A stretch of 64,000 nt of DNA from Bacteroidia bacterium (GTDB lineage Bacteria; Bacteroidota; Bacteroidia; Bacteroidales; CAJPTX01). Location: NCBI GenBank assembly GCA_905373475.1, contig CAJPTC010000013.1, positions 1 through 64,000 of the forward strand. Reading direction: 5' to 3'. Positions 28,901-35,985 of this stretch are shown here, piece by piece (positions within the stretch are counted from its first letter, which is position 1; each line of letters opens with the position of its first letter). The position numbers and the translations under genes were made by a program. The notes under the pieces were generated by a model that saw only the letters and a program-made list of their open reading frames with translations, was not told the origin of the DNA and ran no database searches.

Positions 28901-31900
28901 TGAAGTACTCTCAGATGAATTTGACGCAAGTCATGTGTGTTTAACGATAAAACGGCTCTCGGCAGGGGCGAGGCTGTATTACGGAGCAGATGAAATTGTA
29001 ATGAGTGCTAGCGGTGCAGAAGTATCGCTTGATCTGACTTCGCCACGTAAATTGCGAGTTGTGGCACAAAATGGTTACGATGCCAAAACCTATACCGTAC
29101 GTCTTGCTATGGCGCAGACAATAACTTGGTCGGAAGAAAAAATCGTGCATCCATTCGCTAGTGTTTCACTTGCTCTTGATGCGACAACTTCGTCGGCATT
29201 AGTGGTAAGATACAATAGCCTAGACCCGTCTGTTGCTACCGTGGACGCTGCAGGGAATTTGATAGCGGCGGGTGTCGGAAAAACGAAACTTTTGGCCTAC
29301 CAAGAAGGAAACGGACAATACAAACCTGCGCCTATAAAAGAGCGAGAGGTAGAAATAACACGTGCTGATCTCACCATTAAGGTGAAAGATGTTACGATGG
29401 CGCAAGGTGATATGTTGCCTCCACTCGAATTTGAATATGAGGGGCTACAGTTTGAAGGAACAGAACGCGAGTTTACATGGCCGTATGAAATACAAACCTC
29501 TGACGGGCAAGTCTGCAGTACAGACCAACAGTTAGTGCCAGGAGTATACCGCATAGTTCCGAAGGAATATTCGGGGGCATACGAATCGGGGAATTATAGG
29601 GTGACACGTGAGAATGGTAAACTAACAGTTCTTGAGGCTCAGCGTGCTAAGGCTATCACTTTCGTAGCGAAAGATCAGAACGATGCACCTTTGGCGGGGG
29701 TTGTTGTACAGTGTGATGTATACACATATATAACACAAGCAGATGGGAGAGTTACGCTCTATTTATTACCCAAACAAAAGAGCTATCGTGTATTGGCAAG
29801 TAAACTTGGGTATGTATCTGCCGAGCAATCGTTTGTCGTTTCGGAGGCTGCAGAAGTGACTTTGAAATTGTTACAACGCGTTTATAAGCTTACCTATCAG
29901 ACCGATGTCTTTGGTATAATCTCGGGTAGTTCTGAACAAATGATTGCAGCACAGCACGATGGCGAGCAAGTAGTGGCAGTACCGCGAGATAGACAACATC
30001 GTTTCAAACAATGGTCGGATGGGGTGACAACTGCCGCACGTACCGATAAGAACGTTACAGCCGATATAAGTGCAACTGCGGAGTTTGAACCATATTTTTA
30101 TACGCTTACTTATTCTGTTTCGGAAGGTGGCGAGTTTGTGTCGGCGGAGGATACCCAAGTGCAAAAGATAGTACCTGGTGCGGACGGACAGGTAGTGACC
30201 GTTAAGGCTAAGGCGGGCTATGTCTTCCTCGGCTGGGAGGATGGAGAACGAAATCTGTCGCGTACAGATCGAGCTGTTTGGGAAGACAAATCGGTAAAAG
30301 CTATATTTTTCAAGCCCTATCGTTTATCGTGGACGGAGAATTTTGATAACGATGCGTTTACACTACAAGGCTGGGAATATGGTTCGTCTAAATACGGTCG
30401 TGGATGGCAAATCTTCCCTGAAAAGACAATCACCAATAAACCTGATGCTGCGGGTAAAGTTCTTGCCATTGCTCCACGGTTTGAGCCAGCACCTAAACCT
30501 ATATATGCCGATTGTTGGGTTGCATCGCCGTGGTTAGCACTGGAAGGGGGAAGTGCGGCTTCCAAAATTCAGTTGACATATACACATCGGATGCTCGTGA
30601 TTGGACTCACTACGGCGCATGTAGAGTATTGCTTCGAAGATGGTACATGGGTAAAGGCTCACGATATTCCCGCAGGTGTAGAGGCGCAGGTAGCTACTCT
30701 CGAATTGGAGGCTTCGACTTTAGCCACGCATAAATATGTACGTATACGTTGGGTGTTTACTACTCCGAGTTCGTTTACCTACCTTGCTATAGATAATATA
30801 AAAGTGACTTTTATTCCCGAAGTAGTGCAGCAGACTTTGCGTTATTTTGCTGAGGAGAATGGTTTGTTGCAAAAACAAGGCGAGAATGAGAAGGTGGCGT
30901 ATCTCGAGCTTCAGACCCCTAAAGATATTCCTGCCACAAAGGTGGTAGCAGTACCTAATGAGGGCTTTAGCTTCGATCGGTGGTCAGATGGTCTTGAAAG
31001 TGCGGAACGCCAGGATGCGCGGGATGTAACGGTGGTTGCCATGTTCCGTGTTAAGCCCAAGCCGACGTATACAATTACGTATCTGTTAGGCGAGCATGGG
31101 GCAGCATTGCTAGGAAGTCCGTATCAGTCGCGTACGGAGGGAGACTATACAGCGCCTGTTACAGCAGTTGCTCAAACGGGTTTCAGGTTCTTACAGTGGA
31201 ATGACGGTGTAAAAGTCAATCCGAGAACTGATAAAGTGACTGCTGAGAATAAGACCTATACAGCACAGTTTATGCAAGTCTTTACATTAACCTACGTTGC
31301 AGGCGATGGTGGTACAATTGTAGGTACTACTCCGCAAACGGTCGATGCTGGTGGTAGCGGTACAGAGGTAGAAGCGAAAGCCAATGCAGGTTACCACTTC
31401 GTTAAGTGGAACGATGGTATTACAACCGCCAAACGTACCGAAACCAATGTACAAGCCAGCAAGACGTATACGGCGCAGTTTGAAGCCGATGTGAAGACAT
31501 TCGCCGTAAAACTCGCTCATGAGGGTGAAGGTACATTAGTTATAACAGGCTATGATGCCGAGAAGCTTAAGACCGTTCCCGAAGGCACCGAACTCACAGC
31601 AGTGGCAACGCCTGCAAAGGGTTGGAAGTTGAAGAGCCTTACGGCGGGTACACAGGACATCTCGTCAGACGGCAAGTTCACGGTAACCGCCAATGTTGAG
31701 GTGAAGGCAGTATTTGAAGAAGAAGGTAGTGGTCCGCAACCTAAGACGTTCGCTGTAACGCTTGCGAAAGAAGGCGAAGGCAAGCTGAAGATAACGGGCA
31801 TAGAAGAAAGTAAACTGAATGCCGTTCCCGAAGGCACCGAGCTCACGGCAGTGGCAACGCCTGCAAAGGGTTGGAAGTTGAAGCGCCTTACAGCAGGTAC

Positions 31901-32231
31901 ACAGGACATCTCGTCAGACGGTAAGTTCACGGTAACCGCGGATGTTGAGGTAAAGGCAGTGTTTGTGAAGAGTACTTCTGTTGACGATGCTGTATTGGCC
32001 AATGTGCTTGTAGCGCCTAATCCGTTCGATAATCAATTACGAATTGTAAACGGCGATTTACGAGGGGAATATGCGTTATTGAATGCACAAGGTGTTGTAG
32101 TACGTAGTGGCAGTATGGCTGGTAACGAGGTACTGATTGAAACTAGCGATCTTATTTCAGGTCTCTACCTCTTGCGTCTCACTTCCGAAAATGGTGCAAC
32201 GAGGACAATAACAGTCGTAAAAGAAAGATAA
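22992..32231 (+). CDS. Giant T9SS-secreted S8 subtilase with adhesin-like domains (paralogue 3)
   Basis: The ATG at 22992 gives 3,079 residues and the same signal peptide as paralogue 2. Upstream, TTG at 22977 is in frame but unlikely. From about residue 30 (EANVHAKVRGHK) the sequence follows paralogue 1, so the N terminus is chimeric. The catalytic triad is Asp241 (GIWDGNVG), His269 (HGMHTTG) and Ser444 (GTSMACP), with AAGND for the oxyanion site. Later domains are LamG-like (about 1618-1784), Ig-like (about 2039-2121), MBG-like, carboxypeptidase-regulatory-like, InlB-type repeats and jelly-roll (about 2439-2608). The T9SS tail (PNPFDNQL, ending TITVVKER) is almost that of paralogue 2. Substrate specificity cannot be read, and divergence in the propeptide and catalytic-domain loops suggests it may differ among the three. 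Confidence 0.88.
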   Translation: MRRSLLLLLFLSIGLLLYAQEPVRFGDHEVYLEANVHAKVRGHKTSSLELGIPTGEKLNVLVQFGTEKISYEALKQKGVKLGDYLGSNAYYAQVDPGSRPSDFVGTGLRTVVPIRGEWKVVNSLLQNTAPDWAVDGARLKMTLSWFSGVSWVKVKSLLEKKQIAYHAASEPLQTVEIEGTRDAILALASEECVSFITWTAPPQEITNYHGARLSGASVLSLPPLQNGRGLTGKGIRIGIWDGNVGDHVDYGSRVHRCEFEQSITGTGAHGMHTTGTIVGSGLLDPRTQGMAPEAQIWTYNFTVVSNGKPIPQKMYEAYMAEDISLTSNSYGLKIKNICGRDELFNYTLMGNSNVDYLSCNIPTLTHVYAAGNDQYACQRPFSHSGNYSKNIISVGALDAFGTITDFSSFGPLLDGRIYPIVSAYGYAVLSTVDGQRYERMNGTSMACPTVTGHLALLTQRWKQLHGGALPTNYFLKALIANTADDAGNLGPDYKYGFGILNAEAAVTVIEGRTYELAQLTTDTQKRDLTLQVPNGVQELRVMLCWNDPVARKEYLTGESPLVNDLNLSVTSGGTTHLPLTLDFKHPSALAQEAVNKVDNIEQVVIKNPAQGEYILTVNGVLKQGDKQPYALVWYFDYQQPTIVSPAMGDIFAAGDTVYLRTRNMQSPLSVSFSTDDGTTFTALGSYDANAAVVLPKSLAPTNSAILRATDANNQTLEVAQLTIMGQVKGVKLTTSPCSSDGWKLAWEEVADAAHYEILKGDIEKGSYEKVAEVAAPALEYVISSSDVVLGRNVYAVRAVSSTGIKGQRSVGVLSQAAMPLMLSEQQLPFFDSFVGTPFRYVTTEAGKKIKFRKEEALENYALPFDSHMLVWQPSRPASAWENPFVTQRDNVGAVSMCEIDLSAISAGTALKFVANYYMAKSAKPKGSLLRLLVDNEEVADELGRTQIAGDSDEHFAAWDFSEYAGKKIRVKLEFALATPQDGIVLISYQLMTKTQQSDVGIVWANVPEISAKAYMENEDIRFKVQNFSSVEAQNIPVSVQVDGEVVYSYLIETLKPFEDRIFSYKHNFASREARKYVVDIRTSVKDDAKPQNNEATFGVYNMGEVLTMPEVTYVEFMGSLFPQIPYETHRFSGHRKFVDGRGELGSYNPGEFAVLKLLPTAPNSVLQATFLKQELAVSDTLFVFTGNVPSNLQDISTKDASYILTGRSSDPSTFISEATDGALTFILIGYNKIPGEGWIANLSELPMPNQWQLLKIKEVAGSDAVHSKLELTVNNLLPVPFYNVGVYLSVDGVTKRLTIPQLPAGESVVVLDEELSIAPPMRSEVLVTLASDGDVSDNSQKCLIQHDPIGKLGGKITSPNALYIAEVAVVGEKDTIRLLPSEYITYKPECKIPLYTKSENALRVRLSGKPTQEQSVAKLRIWTNLDGNNELKDEAPELIVVPLQKDKSGYEAVINLSAVTSIALGEQRMRVMLATDEGYALFKEGKEMEWGSVVDFTALIREGVSPNDYELALLRFQSPKTAHTLGVAEPISLKVRNNGLAKLTSIALSCMVDNLTFDETVNCDIAPRGGVGTVTLSHGADLSLEGKHTIQIALKNKDVNQADNSLKLTVFNIPARTEDLYSLSFVGDKEEYVSFPRVAQNIENEATVEGWWYLNKPQMSGLVYGGENGIQVLSLAGHKDYPDNSLVVLIGPNGGYVSKQPVIKPEQWQHIAVTLVQDEDMFTGNMLTTAEVFIDGQKIQLKRLRYDGFKLEHLWANVRLQGQNAMFRLWNTVRTPAEIKDNMCKSVRIADGTLPTGCEAEFLYTEGRSQASASGDEHFAMIRSERTDVWKKLERVVRSVEVAQQVRPTEHEGSAMTITLPQDFVGFDKVKLQFLSDWADAEITYSSAVITSDTEIDFSQNSEHKLAFKAVKSDLFGKTLTQDFTVQLKNDLSNACDIEELALLKLKNSGLKEDLTVNNPSTLIVLDTGDEVLSDEFDASHVCLTIKRLSAGARLYYGADEIVMSASGAEVSLDLTSPRKLRVVAQNGYDAKTYTVRLAMAQTITWSEEKIVHPFASVSLALDATTSSALVVRYNSLDPSVATVDAAGNLIAAGVGKTKLLAYQEGNGQYKPAPIKEREVEITRADLTIKVKDVTMAQGDMLPPLEFEYEGLQFEGTEREFTWPYEIQTSDGQVCSTDQQLVPGVYRIVPKEYSGAYESGNYRVTRENGKLTVLEAQRAKAITFVAKDQNDAPLAGVVVQCDVYTYITQADGRVTLYLLPKQKSYRVLASKLGYVSAEQSFVVSEAAEVTLKLLQRVYKLTYQTDVFGIISGSSEQMIAAQHDGEQVVAVPRDRQHRFKQWSDGVTTAARTDKNVTADISATAEFEPYFYTLTYSVSEGGEFVSAEDTQVQKIVPGADGQVVTVKAKAGYVFLGWEDGERNLSRTDRAVWEDKSVKAIFFKPYRLSWTENFDNDAFTLQGWEYGSSKYGRGWQIFPEKTITNKPDAAGKVLAIAPRFEPAPKPIYADCWVASPWLALEGGSAASKIQLTYTHRMLVIGLTTAHVEYCFEDGTWVKAHDIPAGVEAQVATLELEASTLATHKYVRIRWVFTTPSSFTYLAIDNIKVTFIPEVVQQTLRYFAEENGLLQKQGENEKVAYLELQTPKDIPATKVVAVPNEGFSFDRWSDGLESAERQDARDVTVVAMFRVKPKPTYTITYLLGEHGAALLGSPYQSRTEGDYTAPVTAVAQTGFRFLQWNDGVKVNPRTDKVTAENKTYTAQFMQVFTLTYVAGDGGTIVGTTPQTVDAGGSGTEVEAKANAGYHFVKWNDGITTAKRTETNVQASKTYTAQFEADVKTFAVKLAHEGEGTLVITGYDAEKLKTVPEGTELTAVATPAKGWKLKSLTAGTQDISSDGKFTVTANVEVKAVFEEEGSGPQPKTFAVTLAKEGEGKLKITGIEESKLNAVPEGTELTAVATPAKGWKLKRLTAGTQDISSDGKFTVTADVEVKAVFVKSTSVDDAVLANVLVAPNPFDNQLRIVNGDLRGEYALLNAQGVVVRSGSMAGNEVLIETSDLISGLYLLRLTSENGATRTITVVKER
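31498..31972 (+). repeat. Two in-frame coding repeats near the 3' end of paralogue 3
   Basis: Units start near 31498 and 31745. The second is nearly identical to those of paralogues 1 and 2. The first has a divergent front half (EGTLVITGYDAEKLKT) and then becomes nearly identical from VPEGTELTAVATPAKGW on. Confidence 0.8.
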
Positions 32232-32239
32232 TGAGATTT

Positions 32240-32263
32240 GTAGGGGGGAGGCGCGCCTCCCCC
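32240..32263. repeat. GTAGGGG palindromic repeat beside the stop codon of paralogue 3
   Basis: GTAGGGGGGAGGCGCGCCTCCCCC begins 8 bp after the stop codon. Its stem keeps pairing by compensating changes relative to the other two copies (GGGGGAGG/CCTCCCCC instead of GGGCGAGG/CCTCGCCC). That suggests selection on structure. Confidence 0.65.
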
Positions 32264-32306
32264 GTAAAATGCGCACCGCGCATTTTCAGACAGCATTGCG
32301 ATTGTA

Positions 32307-32328
32307 GCGTCGTGTTATGACGCGACGC
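32307..32328. repeat. Imperfect GCGTCGTG palindrome
   Basis: GCGTCGTGTTATGACGCGACGC is a decayed copy of the perfect 22-bp palindrome at 32545-32566. Confidence 0.5.
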
Positions 32329-32344
32329 CAGTAATTTAGTACAA

Positions 32345-32376
32345 CGGGTATTGCCTTTGGGCGATGCCCGTTTTTT
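32345..32376 (+). terminator. Intrinsic terminator after the giant protease cluster
   Basis: CGGGTATTGCC (32345-32355) pairs with GGCGATGCCCG (32360-32370) over a TTTG loop and is followed by six T residues. It would end transcription of paralogue 3 before the RagA/RagB-like operon. Confidence 0.75.
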
Positions 32377-32387
32377 GATAGGTTTTC

Positions 32388-32500
32388 GCCCAACGTTTTA
32401 CATTGGGCTGCTGTGTGCTACCTTTACAGGGCACAGATGGCTGGGACATGATCACCCAAGGCGTTGCCTTGGGCTAGATTGTGCTGCACTTTCAAAACAT
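32388..32500. repeat. Composite interspersed element, minus orientation
   Basis: GCCCAACGTTTTACATTGGGC, GTGCTACCTTTACAGGGCAC, CCCAAGGCGTTGCCTTGGGC and TAGATTGTGCTGCACTTTC occur in this order. This is the reverse-complement order of the element at 13000-13140. Confidence 0.6.
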
Positions 32501-32544
32501 GGTTTCATATCTAAATGGAAGTAATATACGAAACGGGGTATGTA

Positions 32545-32566
32545 GCGTCGTGCCATGGCACGACGC
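32545..32566. repeat. Perfect 22-bp palindrome
   Basis: An 11-base arm (GCGTCGTGCCA) at 32545-32555 is followed at once by its exact reverse complement (32556-32566). It belongs to the same arm family as 3066-3081 and 3169-3184. It lies 142 bp upstream of the promoter of the importer operon, so it could also serve as a protein-binding site. Confidence 0.6.
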
Positions 32567-32707
32567 CAATAAAGATCAATTAGGCGTGCGGGCATTGCCT
32601 ACGAACTGTTTTTTTACAGCCCCTTATAATGGGTTACCCGTGGTGCTCCGTAGGACACATCTAACCTTACAAAAACAAACAGGGGAATTGACCCAAACAA
32701 AAAACAG

Positions 32708-32715
32708 TACTTTTG
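32708..32715 (+). promoter_or_regulatory. Promoter -7 element of the importer operon
   Basis: TACTTTTG is an exact match to the Bacteroidota -7 consensus TAnnTTTG, 36 bp before the chosen ATG. A good TTTG at -33 is not evident; the nearest is ATTG ending at 32690, with a short 17-bp spacer. The TTG inside this element is in frame with the gene but is promoter sequence, not a start codon. Confidence 0.6.
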
Positions 32716-32751
32716 TCATACTATTTTACTAATCTTATTAAGGTAGGTTGC

Positions 32752-35700
32752 ATGAAAAAATGTTTAATGCTCCTAGCGTTTTTAGCGCTAGGTCTCTCGT
32801 TGTTTGCGCAACCGCGCACAGTGACGGGAGTGGTCACTTCTGCCGAAGACAATGAACCTCTCCTTCAGGTAGTGGTACAGGTCAAAGGCACGCAAACTGC
32901 GGTGGTTACCGATGCTGATGGACGTTACTCTATCCGTGTTGCAGATCCGACCGCTGTGCTCGTTTTCTCTTACACGGGATACGCTACACAAGAAATTACA
33001 GTAGCAGAACAAGAAACGATCAATGTCGTAATGGCGGCATCCGTTGAAGAGATAGACGAAGTTATGGTCGTAGCTTTCGGGAAAGCTAAGAAGAGTGCCT
33101 TTACAGGATCGGCTGTCTCAGTAGGCGAAAAGGAGTTGGAACGCAAGCAAGTTTCCAACGTGATGAATGCTCTCTCAGGGAAGGTGCCAGGTGTGACAGT
33201 TTACTCTTCAAATAACCAGCCTGGTACAGGATCTTCTGTCCGCATTCGTGGTACAGGTTCTTTTTCGGCGGGTAGCGATCCACTCTACGTAGTAGACGGA
33301 GTGCCATACGATGGCGACATCTCCGCTATAAACCCTGCCGATGTAGAGAGTACTGTGTTGCTGAAAGATGCTGCTTCAGCGGCGTTGTACGGTGCGCGTG
33401 CTGCCAACGGCGTAGTAATGATTACGACGAAGAACGGCGCAAATGCTAAACAGACTGGGGTTGCTAATATCAACCTCGCTGCGAAGGTCGGCTATAACTT
33501 CAAGGGAATACCTTCGTATGACCGCATTACAGACCCTAAGAAGTATGTGGAGAAGTATTACGAAGCGCTTTACTACTACTATCGCTATTCTTCCGCACGC
33601 CATATTGGTTCTACTGAAGAGCAACAGATGTCGGCTGCACAGGATGCTATTCTTAATCGTGAGTCTGGGCTAGTTTACTTCCCTTTCACTCTTAATGATC
33701 CGTCAGCTGATTGGTTTACAAAGAATCCCGACGGGACGTTCTCTATGAATAAGAATGCTACGCTCGGCAGATGGCATGTAGACCCGAGTACAGGCAAGAA
33801 GTATTGGATGCAGCCAGACGATTGGGACAAGCAAGCATACTTGCCCAACATGCGTCAGGAGTACAACCTCTCTGTTTCGGGACGTTCTGACAAAGTGAAC
33901 TATTTCTTCTCGGCAGGCTATCTCAACGACAAAGGTTACTTGCGTGGGTCTAGCTACGAACGCTATTCTTCGCGTTTGCGTGTGGACTTTACACCCAAGT
34001 CTTGGCTCAAGATGGGTGGTAACGTAGCGTTCTCGGGGAGTTCGATAGATGCGTACTCGGGAACCAATTCGGGTTCTAGTAGTGACAACATTTTTGCATT
34101 GATAAACTACGCGGGGCCTCACTACCCGATTTGGGTACGTGACGAAAATAAGCGCGTTGCTACGAACAGTCTAGGACTTCCGATTTACGACTTTGGTTCG
34201 GGACAGTTCCCAGGTCTATCTAACCGTCCGCTGTTACACTGGTCGAACCCGCTGGCTACAAAGATCTACGACCTAAATATAGATGAAGCTTATACGGGAG
34301 CGCTACGTGATTATATCGACTTTATTCTCCCCTACGGATTTAAGGTTACGCTCAACATGGGCTTTGACATCAACCAGAACGGAGCTACTGAAACCTCTAA
34401 CCCGCTTTATGGACAGAATGCTTCTACGGGCGGCTCTATCGTAAGAAGTGAGTCGCGTTCTACTTCCTTGAACGTACAGCAGTTGTTGAATTGGTCACAT
34501 TCGTTTGACGAACACCACATCGATGTTGTGCTCGGACACGAATACTATGCGAGCGAAAACAAACTTTTACAAGGGAGTAGGAAGCAACTTTTCCGACTCA
34601 AGACGCGCGAGCTTTCAGGTGCAATATCCGATCAGCAGGCAACGTCTTCTAGCCGTCGTTACCGCGTAGAAGGATACCTTGCACGCGCCTCATACGATTG
34701 GAAGGAACGTTACTTCCTTAGTCTCTCTTTCCGTCGCGATGGTTCTTCGCGTTTTGCTAAGAATGCTCGTTGGGGGAATTTCGGTAGCGTGGGCGCTTCT
34801 TGGTTAATACATCAGGAGGCATTCATGGAATCTTTCCGTACTTGGCTTGATATGTTAAAATTCAAAGCGAGTTACGGTATTCAGGGGAATGACCAAATCG
34901 GGCTACAGTTTGGTTACAAGGATCTTTACTCACTCCGTAACCTGAACAATGAGTTTGGGGTGGCTTTCTCGGCAAAGGGGAGTGAGAACCTGACATGGGA
35001 AACGAGTCACAACCTTAATATAGGTATAGAATATGGTGTACTAGGTAATCGACTCACTGGGAGTATCGACTTCTTCCGTCGTGCCGTCTCTGACATGTTG
35101 TTCGAGGTAACCGTACCTCCGAGTTCGGGGTATTCGTCTTTCTGGTCTAATGTAGGGCAGATGAACAATACGGGGGTTGACTTTGAGATTCGTGGTGTGC
35201 CATATCGTACCCACAAGGTAGAGTGGACGGCTTACATCAATGGTAGCCATGTTACGAACCGTATTGTAAAACTCCCAGAAGAGTGGAATAAGAGTTCTAA
35301 ATGGGGCTATGTAAGTGGCAACTATGTTTACCGTGAGGGCGGTTCGTTGGCAGATTTGTTTATTCCTAAATATCTCGGATTGAACGATAAGGGGGAAAGC
35401 AGATGGCAGACGGCAGATGGTGAGACGACCGACTACTCAGTTGCTTCAAAAAATGAAAACCGCGTCATATTCCCAGCTAAGCAAGATATCTTGCGTGGAG
35501 GCTTTGGTTCGAATGTAGATTTTTATAACTTCGACTTCGGAGTATCATTTACTTATGCATTTGGCGGTCGCGGTATCGACCAGACTTACATGGACTTGAT
35601 GCACGGTGGTGCACAGAATGGTACAGCAATGCACAAAGACCTCCTGAAGGCTTGGACTCCCGAACGTCCCAATACGAATGTACCACGTCTAACTACTTCG

Positions 35701-35958
35701 GAAGGGGCGCGTCAGAATGGTATCTCCGATCGTTTCTTTATTAGTCGCAGTTATTTGGCGATTGACAACATAACATTTGGGTATACGCTTCCCCAAAACT
35801 GGGCAGACAGACTCTACCTCTCTTCATTGCGCGTATATGCCGTAGCAGACAATGTTTGGCTCTTCTCGGCACGTAAGGGCTATGACCCGCGTTTTGGAGG
35901 CGGAATTGGTTACAAGGCAATGCGTACCATTTCCTTGGGAGTTACTGCCAATTTCTAA
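32752..35958 (+). CDS. RagA/SusC-family TonB-dependent outer-membrane transporter
   Basis: The ATG at 32752 gives 1,068 residues with a signal peptide (MKKCLMLLAFLALGLSLFA). A carboxypeptidase-regulatory-like domain spans about 21-95, followed by the TonB-box region IDEVMVVAFG (101-110) and a plug domain with the SusC-type motifs GKVPGV, VRIRGTGS, PLYVVDGVPY and DAASAALYGARAANGVVMIT. A large barrel ends in SLGVTANF. The family forms a lid-and-barrel complex with SusD-type lipoproteins. Its SusD partner starts 27 bp downstream. The gene next after that is a cysteine protease, and no glycan-degrading enzyme is present. By comparison with P. gingivalis RagAB, oligopeptide uptake is therefore more likely than glycan uptake; this is inference. 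TTG codons upstream are rejected as starts. Confidence 0.93.
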   Translation: MKKCLMLLAFLALGLSLFAQPRTVTGVVTSAEDNEPLLQVVVQVKGTQTAVVTDADGRYSIRVADPTAVLVFSYTGYATQEITVAEQETINVVMAASVEEIDEVMVVAFGKAKKSAFTGSAVSVGEKELERKQVSNVMNALSGKVPGVTVYSSNNQPGTGSSVRIRGTGSFSAGSDPLYVVDGVPYDGDISAINPADVESTVLLKDAASAALYGARAANGVVMITTKNGANAKQTGVANINLAAKVGYNFKGIPSYDRITDPKKYVEKYYEALYYYYRYSSARHIGSTEEQQMSAAQDAILNRESGLVYFPFTLNDPSADWFTKNPDGTFSMNKNATLGRWHVDPSTGKKYWMQPDDWDKQAYLPNMRQEYNLSVSGRSDKVNYFFSAGYLNDKGYLRGSSYERYSSRLRVDFTPKSWLKMGGNVAFSGSSIDAYSGTNSGSSSDNIFALINYAGPHYPIWVRDENKRVATNSLGLPIYDFGSGQFPGLSNRPLLHWSNPLATKIYDLNIDEAYTGALRDYIDFILPYGFKVTLNMGFDINQNGATETSNPLYGQNASTGGSIVRSESRSTSLNVQQLLNWSHSFDEHHIDVVLGHEYYASENKLLQGSRKQLFRLKTRELSGAISDQQATSSSRRYRVEGYLARASYDWKERYFLSLSFRRDGSSRFAKNARWGNFGSVGASWLIHQEAFMESFRTWLDMLKFKASYGIQGNDQIGLQFGYKDLYSLRNLNNEFGVAFSAKGSENLTWETSHNLNIGIEYGVLGNRLTGSIDFFRRAVSDMLFEVTVPPSSGYSSFWSNVGQMNNTGVDFEIRGVPYRTHKVEWTAYINGSHVTNRIVKLPEEWNKSSKWGYVSGNYVYREGGSLADLFIPKYLGLNDKGESRWQTADGETTDYSVASKNENRVIFPAKQDILRGGFGSNVDFYNFDFGVSFTYAFGGRGIDQTYMDLMHGGAQNGTAMHKDLLKAWTPERPNTNVPRLTTSEGARQNGISDRFFISRSYLAIDNITFGYTLPQNWADRLYLSSLRVYAVADNVWLFSARKGYDPRFGGGIGYKAMRTISLGVTANF

Positions 35959-35985
35959 TATCCCATCCTATAATACATTACAGAC

